From Stenogyne calaminthoides (Eukaryota > Streptophyta > Magnoliopsida > Lamiales > Lamiaceae): 64,000 bases of DNA. The stretch covers positions 14,074,001 through 14,138,000 of the forward strand of contig JBBCBC010000012.1 in assembly GCA_037126765.1 (NCBI GenBank). The letters are read 5' to 3'. This document shows positions 25,120-37,330 of the stretch, piece by piece. How positions within the stretch are numbered: position 1 is the stretch's first letter; each line of letters begins with the position of its first letter. Made by a program: the position numbers and the translations under genes. The notes under the pieces are model-generated. The model was given only the letters and a program-made list of their open reading frames with translations, searched no databases and was not told where the DNA came from.

Positions 25120-27398
25120 TTCTTCATCAGATTCAATCTCATCAGCTGGAGGGTGAGATTGAACATTCCATGGTATGTTTTCTTCAGCTCCTCTCTCTCC
25201 TAAATTTTCCTAGCATCATTTCCTGTCAGCTCCAAATAATTGGCTTGATCCACAAAGTCTGCATGAATGAAGTCGAAGTTGATCATACCATTCTTGAACT
25301 TGGGTGGATTGTACTTCATCTGTCTTGGAGATTTTAACTGATATCCCAGTGTGTCAAACAGATTGAATCATTTCTGACACATATCAGTGAAATTCCTCAG
25401 AAGATATGCAATAAATGTATCATCTCTGTCAGCAATAGGACGAGGCCAAACTTGCAGCACCATAATTGAACACAAATTCTCTCTTGGCAAGCTCCCATCT
25501 ATCATTCATCTCAATAGGCATCCACTTATCAGTATGGGGCCATTGCCTCTTCCTTTGTTTTGTGTCTCTCCTCCTTAAGACAAATCTCTATAATCCTCCC
25601 CTGATCCACTTCACATCCTCTCTGGCTTTTTTGGTCATCTTCGATCCTGACACAGAAGCCGCAACTTTCCTTCTCTTTTCAGCTTCAATCATCTTCACTG
25701 AATTATGACAATCCCAGTTCAGCCTCTTGGAGGCCACATCATATTCACCAAATCCCTCCTTGAAGAGTTCATCGGTTTCAGATTCTTCACTTCTATGTGC
25801 CTCAACCTCAGAGAACTCCCCGGACAATCTCCTTCTGATTGGCTTCAGCAGGAACTACTTGAGATTTTTCAGGAATAGGATTCAGGACACCATGAGCCTC
25901 TCCCATCTTGCTTGACTCATGAGCCCTCTGCCTCTTTGCACGTTCCTGAATGACTTCAGCAGCAGCCTCAGGATTTATAGATATTTCAGGTTGTTTCCTC
26001 TTTCCTTTGGATATAACGACTTCTTCTTGAGTTAGTAATCTCCCTTCAATTACTGGCAGCTGTGTGAGCATATCATAACTTTCCCCCTTTTTGGCATCAT
26101 AGTCAGCCAATATCTGAGAAAGAGTTCTATCCATATGTAGCTGCTCACGTCCAACTGAGCGAAGTTCAGCAGCAATATGTAAATTCTCATCCTGAAGTCT
26201 CTGCAACTAATTCAGTCCTGTTGTTGTATCCTCAGCAAGACCACCATAAGTAGCATGTATCTTGGTCATGAGTGAAGAACTCATTTCCTCAACAGTTGTT
26301 CTGATCAATTCCTCAGTTCTTGCTTTCATCAATTCTTCCAACATCTGAGTCCTCAACACAAATTTCTTTTCCATCTCTCCTAACACATCCTTAGATACAT
26401 CTTCTATTCTAGCATACATCTCAGTAAACTTATTATCAAAAGATGCAGATAATGAAGTTACCTGATCAGCTTTCACCATAGATGTGTTTAGCAATTCAAC
26501 CAACATGCTTTGAGAAGTTTGTGCCTCAGCAATCTTTGACACTTCGTCCACCAGAGGCTCGAGCTTAGCAATCTGATCAACAATAGGCTCCAGCTTGGTT
26601 AACTTCTCTAAAACTGGTGTCAGAACAACAGTTGTTGGAATGGGAATTTCAGTATCTGTCTGCACCCCTGAAGCAGTCATTTCTATAATCTCCACAATAG
26701 GCTCCAACGGGTACTGGATAGTCTGACCAAAAGTGACCATCTGCAAGGGCAGAACATCTTGAGTTTGTTTCCCCTGAAGTGTAGCTTCGACACTTGATTC
26801 AGCAGCGTTCCTCTTCTCTTCAGGAATATCTTTCTCAGTCTTGTCCTAATCATCTCTATCCTGACTTCCTTCTCCACCTTCAGCCTGAGCGACTGGCTCT
26901 CTTTTAGCAATCTTCTTCAGCACGAGTTGATCAAACTCTGCTGGCTTTATCCTGAGCCTCTTCTTCCCCAATCCTGAGAAAGCATCAAGTTTAGCCACCT
27001 CCTCAGCCCAATATTCTTCGCCTCTGAAGTTGCCAATCCTGAGCATCATGGCAAACGATTGATTGACAATCAGCATTGCGGTCTTCAGTCTGAAAAACAT
27101 GTCCTGAAGATCAGGATATTTCTCCAACACTGGATATTTTTCTAACACAAATCTCTCCGCCTTCAGCCTCCACTCCTTCTCTTCTGCCTCACCTTTCCTG
27201 AGTTCAGGACCAGGTGCCTCCTTTTCAGAGCTAGAATGAGCCTCTAAAGGAATGGAAAAATATGGCTCTGAGGGTTGTGTGGGTGGGATGGTAATTTGGC
27301 TTTCTTCAACAGGTTTTTGAGAACCTGTGAAGATTTCTTGGGTTATCCTATCATCGCCAATACTGGTACCTAGTACCTCAGTAAAGACGTCCTCTTCA
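25120..27398 (-). pseudogene. Third-ORF copy of element C, broken and N-terminally truncated
   Basis: Homologous to 1958-4240 of element A over its whole length, including the KLEPIVDQIAKLEPLVDEV coiled-coil segment (ORF 26746-26207). Open pieces in different frames (27148-26846, 26746-26207, 26206-25808, 25827-25588) show several indels and stops. The start of the protein is lost at the junction with LTR sequence near 27395. Confidence 0.75.
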
Positions 27399-27918
27399 GT
27401 GAGATTTCGCTTTCAATGTCAGTAAAGTACAGTATTGTTGCATCCTCATTGGTTGAAATCTTTATTTGAGCAGAGACAAACAAACGGCTTTTTGCCCTTG
27501 CTTTGATATGTTCCTTAATATCCACAAATGTCTAACATTCTGTTTGTTTGCACTAGGAATGAACATAACACTATTTCATAAAAATAGCTTGTTCAGGATC
27601 CTTTTGATCAGTACAAAAACAGTCTTCAGGATCTTCGGATCTTCACGCTTCTCCTGATTCTTCAGAGTCTTCAGGATCTTCTGATTTCGTTCATCTTAAC
27701 ATTTCTTATGATATGTATTTCTGATCAGGTCTTCTGGGTCTTCAGTAACTAAAATCCTGATCTATATCTGCTGACTATACATGGTGCAGATAATCCTGAT
27801 CCCTAGCATCTATTGAAACCTTATCTTGATTCTATTCTATCAAGATGTCCTGATACATGTCATACTCAGGGGTTTTGGGATCTAATCAAAACTTCTTTAT
27901 TAAATTCATCTCCCAACA
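27399..27918 (-). repeat. Truncated 5' LTR of element C
   Basis: About 520 bp matching 1180-1699 and 24340-24856 and ending CTCCCAACA at 27918. The part carrying the TATA box, leader and primer site is absent. The left edge is fused to third-ORF sequence with short shared TCCTC-like bases at the joint. Confidence 0.85.
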
Positions 27919-28117
27919 ATATGTCCAAAAATACCATTGTTTACATCAGATCAAAATAATAAAATAAACCTTAATAGAAGCTCAAGTGTTGATACTCGAC
28001 TACATAGAATTATTGATGCATTCGGACCACTCCACCCGCACTTCATCAATTTGAGCCTTAGTGTAACTTCTCTCTTTGAACTGTGAAATAACATTGATAT
28101 TAACTAAACCACACTGA

Positions 28118-29716
28118 CACTAATACAGATTTGGCTTTGCACAACCCTTAAAAAAGGCCTTAGATAGCGGTTATAACAGTTGTCCAAGTAACAGCTTGTC
28201 TAAGCTTAGACAGTTGTATAAAACCGATGTGCAAAAGTGGAGCTTAGACAACGGTTTTTAACCGCTGTCCAAAATATATGCTTAGACAGCGGTTAAAAAC
28301 CGTTGTGCAAGATGCAACATAGAAAGCGGTTAAAAACTATTGTCTAAGTATCAAAATTGATAATTAGACAGTGATTTTTAGCCCCGAACCCACAAATCTC
28401 ATATATAAGCCACCAAGCCTCCCAATTAATTGAGGCAATTATTCGCTCCCATGGGGGACCGAACACGGGACCTTGGGCACCTGAGCGGGGATCAATTCCG
28501 CTCGGGCACTTACTTTCTTTCGTTTACTTAATGAAATTAATTATATATGTTCTAAAAATAATTTTTTCTTACAATTTTTTAAAATTCTTTATTTCAATTA
28601 TATTATTTATTAATTCAATCACATTTTTATATAATAATTTATTTTTATATAAATTTAAATTTAAATTAAATTATATTAAAATTATATTTTTTACTTGTTT
28701 TTTTGAAAAAAAGTACTACCTTTCTTTTAAACTTGTAATACTTTTCCTTCTAAACAAGTAATATTTTTCTATCTAAATAAGTAATATTTTTCTTTAAACA
28801 AGTAATACTTTTTCATCTAAACAAGTAATACTTTTCTTTAAACAAGTTATACCTTTCTATCTAAACAAGTAATACTTTTCTATTTAAACAAGTAATAGTT
28901 TTCTATCTAAATAAGTAATATTTTTCTTTAAACAAGTAATACTTTTTCATCTAAACAAGTAATACTTTTCTTTAAACAATTTATACCTTTCTATCTAAAC
29001 AAGTAATATTTTTCTATTTAAACAAGTAATAATTTTCTATCTAAACAACTAATATTTTTCTATCTAAATAAGTAATACTTAGACAAAATTGAATTAATTT
29101 ATAAGAATATTAAATATTAAATATTATAGGTATTAATTTATAAGAATAGTGATACAAGTTCATAAGTGTAATAGTATGAATTTAATATTATGAACAAGTT
29201 TTACATAAGAGTTTGTGTTAATCTCATTATATAAGATGAATATTAAAAAGAAATAACACGAGAATTTAAAGAATAAAATATTTGAACTGTACCTAAAAAG
29301 AATTTATAAAAACAAAAAAATAAAACAAAAAATACAAAAAATATTTGTAATTCTGAAAAATTAATTAAGGAGACATAATTAAAAAAAAGTATAAGTCCCA
29401 AAATCATATTGCATACTGCAGACGCATGGAACAAATTAAATGCAAACTTGTGTGTGTATATTTGAAATGCATTAATTCACTTGACACAATGGATGAGCAA
29501 TTTGTCAAAACATTTTTTTTTGACAAATGGTTCAAAAACCGCTTCTCCAATTACCCTTACCAAATAATTATGAACCGATGTCTAAGTTTTGTTCTTGGAC
29601 AGCGATTTTTAACCGTTTTTTTTTTTTTTAATAAAACCGCTCTCCAAGGGACATTTTGTAGAGCTGTTTGAAAAAAGGGTTGTCCAAGTCTGTCCAAGTT
29701 TAAATGTGTAATAGTG
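28118..29716. mobile_element. Small non-autonomous CACTA-like element inside an intron
   Basis: Starts CACTAATACAGATTT and ends with the inverted AAATGTGTAATAGTG, so the two ends match at 13 of the first 15 bases. Subterminal copies of TTAGACAGCGGTTAAAAACC-like repeats in both orientations lie at 28160-28390 and 29570-29700. It carries no transposase. The flanking triplets (TGA left, TAT right) do not match, so the target duplication is lost or the ends are a base or two off. It lies within an intron (28081-29767) of the CACTA second gene. Confidence 0.65.
28728..29085. repeat. Tandem repeat of about 22 bp, AT-rich
   Basis: About fifteen imperfect copies of AAACAAGTAATACTTTTCTATCT, varying in length from 19 to 23 bases. 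Located in the middle of the CACTA-like element at 28118-29716. Confidence 0.85.
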
Positions 29717-29820
29717 TATGTAAAATTCTCAAAATAGATAAATTTGAGAAAGAACAATTTAAATTACCAGAGATTGCATTGAATCAACATCGACTGATAC
29801 ATCAAACTAAAATATACTCC

Positions 29821-31810
29821 TGTTGGGAGATGAATTTAATAAAAGATTATATGATTTTGATTAAGATCCCAAAACCCTAAGTATGACATGTTCGAATGAT
29901 CTTGATAGTTGAGTCGATTAAATTAGAGTATTCGGGATGTTATCTTGAAATGTATAGTCGAGATATAGTTCGGGATAGGTTAAAGACTCAAAGAACTCAA
30001 GATGTTTCAAGAAAACCGAAGTTTCTAAAGACTCAAGATGAAATGAGATCTTTCCAAAGAGACTCAATATGAAATCGAAACCAAGACTCAAGATGAAGAC
30101 TCAATATCGGTCGAAGATAAACCACAAGACTCGAGAAGACCACGAAGACTCGTAAGACTCAAGACGCAAGATCAAGACCGAGAAATCAAGATCAAGAATA
30201 TTGAAAGCACAAGAATTATCGAGGACTCGATAATATAAACGAAGCTTAGTATGAACCTCCAATGATCCGAAACCTCCAATATATCTATCTCAAAGGATGC
30301 AATCGAGAGAAACGCGATGCCTTAGAAAGTTATATATTGCCAAGACATTCAAATGCATAAAAGGAACTAAGTCGGGAAGTGTTGTTAAGGTTATATCAAA
30401 CTCGAGTTTGTAACCAAAAGAGCCGATTGAAGGTGTCTACCTTTAATTGAAGACAAAAGTCAAAAAAGGAAGATGTTGACACTATACCATACATACTAAC
30501 AAAGGATGGAAGTCAAAAAAGATGTCGATGTACGAAAGTTCCAGACAAAAAAGTGAAGACCCGGCTACATGAAAGACTATTGCCTAGAAAGTGTTAGGGA
30601 GTTTCAACCCTAAATATAGCCGTTTCACACACCATAAGTGGGAACTCACGGCTATCTCTCCAACGGATAGTTTTCAAGAGTAACCTTGGTGTATGCCTAT
30701 AAATAAATTGGTGGCCCTCTACATTGTAAGGTTACGGAAATTTATCATGAACTCAAGAGCTCAAACTTATTCTTGCAAAAGTTAAAGCACTTTCGAAATA
30801 CCTTGAATTTCCCAAGTGCTTCTATATTGAAGAGAGCTCACTTTACTAAGCCTAGCTTGATAAGATTTATCCAAAGCTTAGTCGAGATATCCTAAACCTT
30901 TGCATTGTGCTTCATTGTAAAGGATATCTCATCCTAGTTGAAAACCAACCAAGAAACCCCAAACCCTTTGAAGGTAGTTGGAGTGTGTTTGTTGGTGAGT
31001 AGAGTTGTAAAGAGTTAGTAAACTACGCGGAGTAGTCGAAAAACTCTAGAGGAGAAGTTAGTAAGCTGGCCAGGTAGTCCAAAAGCTTGTGTGTGATTGA
31101 GTAAATAAACTACGGAGGTAGTCGAAAAACTCAAGGTCGGGTTGAGTAAGTAAACTATTTGGAATAAATTTAAAAACTCGTTACGAAGTTGAGTAAATAA
31201 ACTACGAGGTAGTTAGAAAGCTCGGTTGATAGTGAATTTCTCTGAAGAGTCGGAGAGTGGGACGTAGGAGCTTGAGTCTCTTCAACCACTATAATTGTTT
31301 GTTCTTTATTGCTTTCCTTATCTTTTTTATATCTTTTGCATTGACCTGTTTTTGAAAGCATACTTTTTTCATCGATATTCATTGGAATCAATCCAATCAA
31401 GTTGCATAAGTGAATCACGGCCTAATCAATACTATTTCATAAAGGGAAGGTTTTTTTTCAAAGAAAGCTTAAAACGAGTATAATCTAAGGGCCAACCATT
31501 TCAAGACGATCGAAAGTAGCTAGAACAGATAGTTATCAAACCAATTCTCTTCTAAGATTCAGTAAGTTAGTTATCCGATCCAAGCAACTCAGGATCTCTC
31601 GACTTGGATTCAGGTTGGGATTATCCGAGGTATCTCTTTTCGGGATCACATTGTCTCGAGAGACTTTGACTCAGAGCGATCAATGCTTCTCCCCACCTAA
31701 TCTTGAGATTATCGACCCAAGTCGACCTCGGAAGAAAAAGTTTTAAAATCACTGAACACGTGTATTCCCCCCCCATACACGTGTAAGACTCGTTTTCACC
31801 GGGACCAACA
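29821..31810 (+). repeat. 5' LTR of element E
   Basis: 1990 bp from TGTTGGGAGA to GGGACCAACA. TATA box TATAAATA at 30698-30705. I count about a dozen CAG or CTG trinucleotides, against roughly five per 60 bases in parts of the related LTR at 1-1699. The U3 region has a degraded GAAGACTCAAGA-type short-repeat array (about 29985-30200). It is nearly identical to the 3' LTR except in short patches. Confidence 0.93.
30698..30705 (+). promoter_or_regulatory. TATA box of the element E 5' LTR
   Basis: TATAAATA in the context GCCTATAAATA, the same context as in LTRs of A and D. It would be the start region for genomic RNA of element E. Confidence 0.55.
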
Positions 31811-31812
31811 AG

Positions 31813-31823
31813 TGGTATCGAGC
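31813..31823 (+). other. Primer-binding site of element E, one base short
   Basis: Reads TGGTATCGAGC, three bases into the internal region. The initiator-Met-tRNA-complementary site in A, B and D is TGGTATCAGAG, so the A of CAG is missing here. This is the same change seen across the element. Confidence 0.85.
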
Positions 31824-31938
31824 AAAGGGTTCAACTTGACCACTAACATGACCAAAGTTTTATTTTCAAAAAATTACTTGTGGTCTATCTATACTGATCT
31901 TATTTGCTGAAATTTTTTCTTTTCAAAAGATCAGAAAA

Positions 31939-34330
31939 ATGTCTTCTAAAAAACTTCCCATGTTCTCAGTAGAGAACTATGATCTATGGAGACTGAGAAT
32001 GCAGGCTCATCTGTATTCCAAACATGAGCGTATGTGGAGAGTGGTTTCTCAAGGACCATTCAAATTTACTGTGGTGAATCCCAGAATTACAGAAGAAGAG
32101 AGAATTGATCCTAGAGCAGAATTTCCTAAGTCTGATGACCAACTAACTCCTGAGGAGAGAAAGTTAGTCAATCTAGACTACATTGCAAAAAAACACACTA
32201 TATACAAAGATAATTGATGATGGTGTGATGGGAATGATCTCTCACAAAGAATAATCTTTGCTAAGGAAATATAGGATACACTAAATTTTATGTGCGAGCC
32301 AAGGCACGATCATATAAAAGAAAACAAACTTTCAAAGGCAATTGGAAAGTTTGGACTTTTTGAAATGGATGATGGTGAATCAATAGACAAATTGGAAGTC
32401 GATTCACTAGCATCATGAATGATCTAATCGCACTTGGAAAGAGATATCCACAAAGAGAAATAAACATTGAAAATTCTTAGAGGTCTTTTCTAAGAAATGG
32501 GATATTCATGCAAAGGTGATTGAAAACACCAAGATCATTAGTTCAATGCCATACCAACAAGTCTTCTCTCGAATTGAAAGCCTATGAATTTGTAATTGAT
32601 AAAAAAAATCCAAAAAAGGTCGACAAAGAAAGATGATTCTTCATCGAAAAGAATGTGGCTTTAAAAAGCCAAAGATAAAACTCAAAACTAGAGAGTCCCC
32701 TCATGCCAAACATCGGGATGAGCTTGAGGATAAGCTAAAGACCGATGGCAAGGAGGTTTGACATACTTAATAGTAGATTTGGAAAATACAAAAGCTATTA
32801 CAGAACCACAGTACCGGAAAAAAACTCCGAGGACAGATCAACCGAGAAGAAGAAGACACTGAAAGTTCAAGGATCTTCATCCGAAAAAAGGACTCCAAGT
32901 CCAAAGAAGGAAATGATCGATGATGATGCCAACAGATGCTATAAAATCGCCGGAAGAAAGGTCACTTCCAAAGATATGATTGTCCAGAGTTGAGTGCTAA
33001 GGAGAGAAGAGAAAGACAAGCTATAAGAGACCGTTTTCTCAAGCAAAAAAGGCCATGGTTGCGAAGAAGAACACTCGAGGAGGATCTAGCTCTTCGATGA
33101 GATATTCTCGTACAAGGAAAGTGATGACATCTCTATCTGATGGCCATTGAGGAGGTAAACTTTTCAAAATGTTGCTCTACTACACTAGCACAAGAGTTTT
33201 CAAGTTCCAAAAATAAAAAAAATTTTTGACTTTTATGGATTCTTCCGAGAATCAGATGAAGGACTATGTTTGTTTTTGCAAGGATCGCTAAATAGAACTC
33301 AAGAGCGTAATAAGGAACCGAAAGTCAAAATCTAAAATGGAAAGACTCTAGCAAAAACCGAGATCACTTCTCAATTAATGGGAGCTATTGATGAATGGAT
33401 GTTAAAAGTACAACTTCGAAGAAAGAGAAGTTGATAATGTCCCTAACCGGAAAAGCTAGAGAAATCCATCAAGAGATTCAAATAATCGAATCCGAAGTTC
33501 AATGACCTCTCCGAGAAGCATAAAACTCTACAGAATCGTGAGGATAGTGCACGTAAGAAGTTAACTCTATTGAATAAAGCATCTAATGTGATAGATGAAA
33601 TTCAGAGTTACCGAGAGATCTCGCCACTATAAAAACTTGATTGGGATACACTCGAGGGGAACCTCCACAAGGTCATCCAATCTTTGCGTCAAGTAGCAAG
33701 AAGACTATCTTTGTAAAACCAAAGGCACCTACACTTCAAACTGAAGTAATGCCCAAGGTTGTAGACAAGGAAAAGGACTATATTCATGTAAAAATCAATG
33801 ATCGGGTTAAAAGCCCAAACCGCAGAAGGCTAGAAAACCCGAAAGGTCGATTAAAGTTTCGAGCAAGTACTTCAAAAGTCGGGGCTAAGAATGCAAAAAA
33901 AAGGTTCCACATTTAACCATCGGAGAATCTCGGATAAGAAACACTCGTGAGAGACATTCTCATCTAAAGAGACCAAGTCCTCATAAGATTATCAAAGACC
34001 CAGATTTCAAATCTGCATAACCCGAACCTCACTTGCCTAAAGGTAAAGGTTATCTGAACCCGAGTCAACAAAGATTTAGACCACGGTTTAAAAAGCCCAA
34101 GCATCCAACAAAAGGCCCGAACCAAAGAAGAATTCAAAAGCCCATGTTCATGCTAAAGCTAGCACACATATACTGTAAATTCGCTAAGGCACCCAGAGTA
34201 GTAGATGTGTATGTTGATGTTTATGGAAGACAAATTAGCCACTCTAAAGTGATTAGAGTTGTCATAGCGGATTGGATTCCGAAAGTACATCTAACCTTGT
34301 AGGACCCTACACAAAATGGGTACCTAAGAA
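31939..34330 (+). pseudogene. Gag of element E, frameshifted
   Basis: Starts ATG at 31939 (MSSKKLPMFSVENYDLW) and is intact for about 90 codons in a patch with normal base composition. It then loses frame repeatedly. Later landmarks in different frames are MARRFDILNSRFGKYKSYY (32745) and a zinc knuckle remnant with GRKVTSKDM (about 32930-32990). The basic tail MPKGKGYLNPSQQRFRPRF (34033) and ADWIPKVH follow, ending at VPKN and TGA near 34330. The order matches Gag of element A. Confidence 0.8.
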
Positions 34331-34840
34331 TTGATCTGCATTTTTTTAGGAAAACAAGGGCACTAAATGATGAAAGATCACATGGCAATTTTTGAAAGCG
34401 AGAGATGAAAAAGCTCCTCAAGTATGGTATCTTGACAAAGGATGCTCAAGACATATGACAGATTCAAGAAGATGCTTTCGTGACTATGTTGAACAAAGAG
34501 GCCCACAGATCACTTTTGGAGATAACTCCAAGGGACGATGAAGGATATGGAATTTTGGAGATCGATTCGATTCATATCCATGGTGTTTCATATGTATTCG
34601 ATTGAAGCATAATTTGCTTTCAATTAGCCAATTTCGTGATAAGGGTTTCAATGTTGAGTTCTCCAAGAACTTATGTTTTGTGAAAGATGATACATCACAA
34701 AAAAAATATTCTTGGTTGGGTACAAGAAAAACGGAATGTGTATCTTGGCGATTGGAGTTCAACTCCTAAAGATACATGTTTAGTTGCTAAAAGTTCCACA
34801 GATACCCGATTGGTTATGGCATAAAAGAATGAATCACCTA
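34331..34840 (+). pseudogene. Protease region of element E, frameshifted
   Basis: Nucleotide similarity to the protease of element A is clear, for example around 34425-34470 (the LD-G-CSRHM catalytic region, with the Ser codon altered) and 34600-34640 (NLLSISQF). Small indels break the frame throughout. It corresponds to the DSG protease of element A. Confidence 0.7.
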
Positions 34841-35860
34841 AATTTCAAAACCTCCGAACAAGCTTGCAAGATTAGCTCTTGTGAGAGGGTTGCTTTTTAA
34901 TGAAGTGTTCAATGAGAACACATTTGTGATGCATGTCAAAAAGGAAAACAAGCTAAAGCATCATTTAAAAGCAAAGTAGAAGTTTCTCTTGAGAGAATAC
35001 TTGACTTTTGCATATGGATCTCTTTGGTCCTATAACACCGTAAGCACTAATGGCGGAAATACGATTGGTAGTAGTTGATGACTACTCGAGATATACTTAG
35101 GTCATATTCTTACTCAAGAAGAAAGAGACTCGAATAAAAGTCGCCAGAGTTCTTGAAAAGGCTCAAGATTGAGAAAAATCGAGTGTGGTCAAAATCGATC
35201 CGACAAAGGAACCAATTCATAAATCATATCATATCCGATTATTGTTTTGGAATTTCACATGAAACATCACCGCAAGGACCCCTCAATGTAATGGTGTTCT
35301 TTGAAAGGAGGAACAGGACTCGAAAAGAAGTAAGACAAGGACTATGATAAATGGTGATATTCCTAAAAGATTTTGGGTTTGGTCCCGCCAACACCGCATG
35401 CTACTCTCGAAATTTTAGATCCATGCTGACCAAGAGTCAAGGCAAAACACCTTATGAGCTTTGGAATGAAAGGAAGACTCTTGTTTCTTTCTTTTCGTGT
35501 TTTGGTTGCAAGTGTTTCATACACAATAATGGTAAAGATCGCTTGAAAACTTTTGATAGTAAAAGGCGATGAAGGAATATTCTTAGGATATTCTCAAGTC
35601 AAAAAGCTTTCGAGTTTACAACCGTAGGACTCTTATTGTGGAGGAAACACCTCATGTTGTTTTTGATGAATCTATTTGTGTTCGTAAAGAAAGCAGAACA
35701 TGATGCAGTGAACCCGACTAAGAGGATCACCAGATTAAGCCCTCAAAATGAAAGATAAATCATCCAATCGAAACACGAAAAGAAGAAGTCAATACATTCT
35801 ATGATTGGGTGGTGACTCGGACTTTTGTAAGGAAGTTCGAATGGAACTTCTCAGGATGGT
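34841..35860 (+). pseudogene. Integrase of element E, frameshifted
   Basis: Follows the integrase of element A base by base with many short breaks. Recognisable parts are CDACQKGKQ at about 34930-34955, HMDLFGP at about 35012, a degraded AERRN equivalent near 35310, and PYELWNERKTLVSFF and FGCKCFIHNNGKD in ORF 35351-35572. The reading frame cannot be followed for more than 70 codons. Confidence 0.7.
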
Positions 35861-36239
35861 GAGCCTCGGAAAAACCAACACTCCAAAGTTGACCAATCTG
35901 AACAGACACCATCGGACTCGGGTATGTGATGTCAATGAAGATGTGGTCACAAATTGAGGCAATTTCTAAATCTATCGACCAAAGGGGAACAAATGTCTCG
36001 ACAATGTTCTAAATAGAATTTCCCCGAGGAAGATGATTCTCTTTCTCCTTTTCCATTGTTCCCCGAGTTTGTTGATTTAACCGAACCTAACATTTCAAAT
36101 GTTGAGGATATTATTGAAGAAGGAACATCAAGAAGGAAATGGTTAGATAGTCATCCTACAAATCGATTGTGGGTGATCTAACCAAGGTGTTAAGACAAGA
36201 AGGTTCCATGGTGAGAGTGCACTATTCTCCGCTTCCTTT

Positions 36240-37330
36240 CGCAGAAAGAACTCACTTTGAGATTGGTGAAGCTCTACAAGATTCTTATTGGATTATCAAG
36301 CATGCAAGATGAAATTTGAATCAATTCTCAAGAAATGAAGTATGGGAGCTAGTAGATAGACCGTAAAGGCACAATGTCATTGGAACCAAGTGGGTTTTCA
36401 AGAATAAAAGAGATGAAAACAACAACATTGTAAGAAACAAAGGCAAGACTAGTTGCACAAGGTTATTCCAAAGAAGAAGGCTTGGATTATGATGAAACCT
36501 TTGCACCTGTTGCAAGACTAGAAGCCATCGATTGTTTCTTGCATATGCTGCCCCACATGAAGTTCAAATCAAATGGATGTGAAAAGTGCATTTCTTAATA
36601 TAAATTTGTGCTTAAAGAAGAGGTTTATGTGGAACAACCTCCTTGTTTCAAAATAGAATGACCAAGTTTACTGTGCTCGTAAAAGCTTTGTATGGTCTTA
36701 AGCAAGCACCCGAGCATGGTATGATACTCTTTCTCGGTTTTCTTCTCGATCATGGTTTTGTCAAAGGAATGTTGATAGAACTTTGTTCAGATAGAGGATG
36801 GGGAAGATATCTTACTAGTTCGAATATATGTTGATGACATCATTTTTGGATCTCCAAACCATCACCGTTGTGAAAAGTTTTCAACACCGATGAAAAGCAA
36901 GTTTGAGATGTCAATGATGGGAGAGATGAATTTCTTTCTAGGACTTCAAGTGAAACAATCAAATGAAGGAATATTCATCAACCGTGCAAAAATTACACCG
37001 AGATCCGATTGCGAAATATGGTGTACAAAATTGCAATGCGATTAGGATTCCTATGAAAACTAACTTCAAGATGGATCCCGATTCGTAAGGCAAATCGGTG
37101 AATCATCATAGATTTTGATTATAGAGGAATCATTGGATCATTGCTCTATCTCACGACAAAGTAGGCGGATATAACATTTCTTTTGTTGGGATATGTGCAA
37201 GATACCAAGCTAATCCTAAGACTAGTCACATGGAGGTCGCCAAAAGATCTTGAGATATCTTAAGGGCACAAATGAATAGAGGATTATGGTATCCATTAAC
37301 GATAACCTTTTGAATTAATGGTTACTTTCG
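36240..37330 (+). pseudogene. Reverse transcriptase of element E, frameshifted
   Basis: Matches RT of element A, with ALYGLKQAPEHGM at 36690-36725 and the YVDD catalytic box at 36827-36838. Comparison with A shows changes clustered at CAG/CTG sites. Examples from 36840-37100 are CATCAG to CATCACCG, ATCTGA to ATCCGA, and CAGGTG to CAAGTG. Confidence 0.8.

Larger units (their letters stand above)
24857..27918 (-). mobile_element. Element C: Sirevirus-like element without gag and pol, in tandem with A
   Basis: Begins with the polypurine tract at 24858-24870, continues with a copy of the third ORF, and then joins, within about 27391-27399, to the outer 520 bp of an LTR ending CTCCCAACA at 27918. 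Primer-binding site, gag, pol and the inner part of the 5' LTR are missing. Sequence outside the deletion is very close to element A. At 27919 the sequence enters the CACTA framework. Confidence 0.85.

Noticed and set aside
28728..29085. A CRISPR-like array
   Set aside because: The units are directly adjacent without unique spacers, AT-rich and lie in a plant transposon. It is a simple tandem repeat.
32745..36834. Many small ORFs in element E as separate genes
   Set aside because: They are pieces of gag and pol in shifting frames, recognisable from the order in element A.
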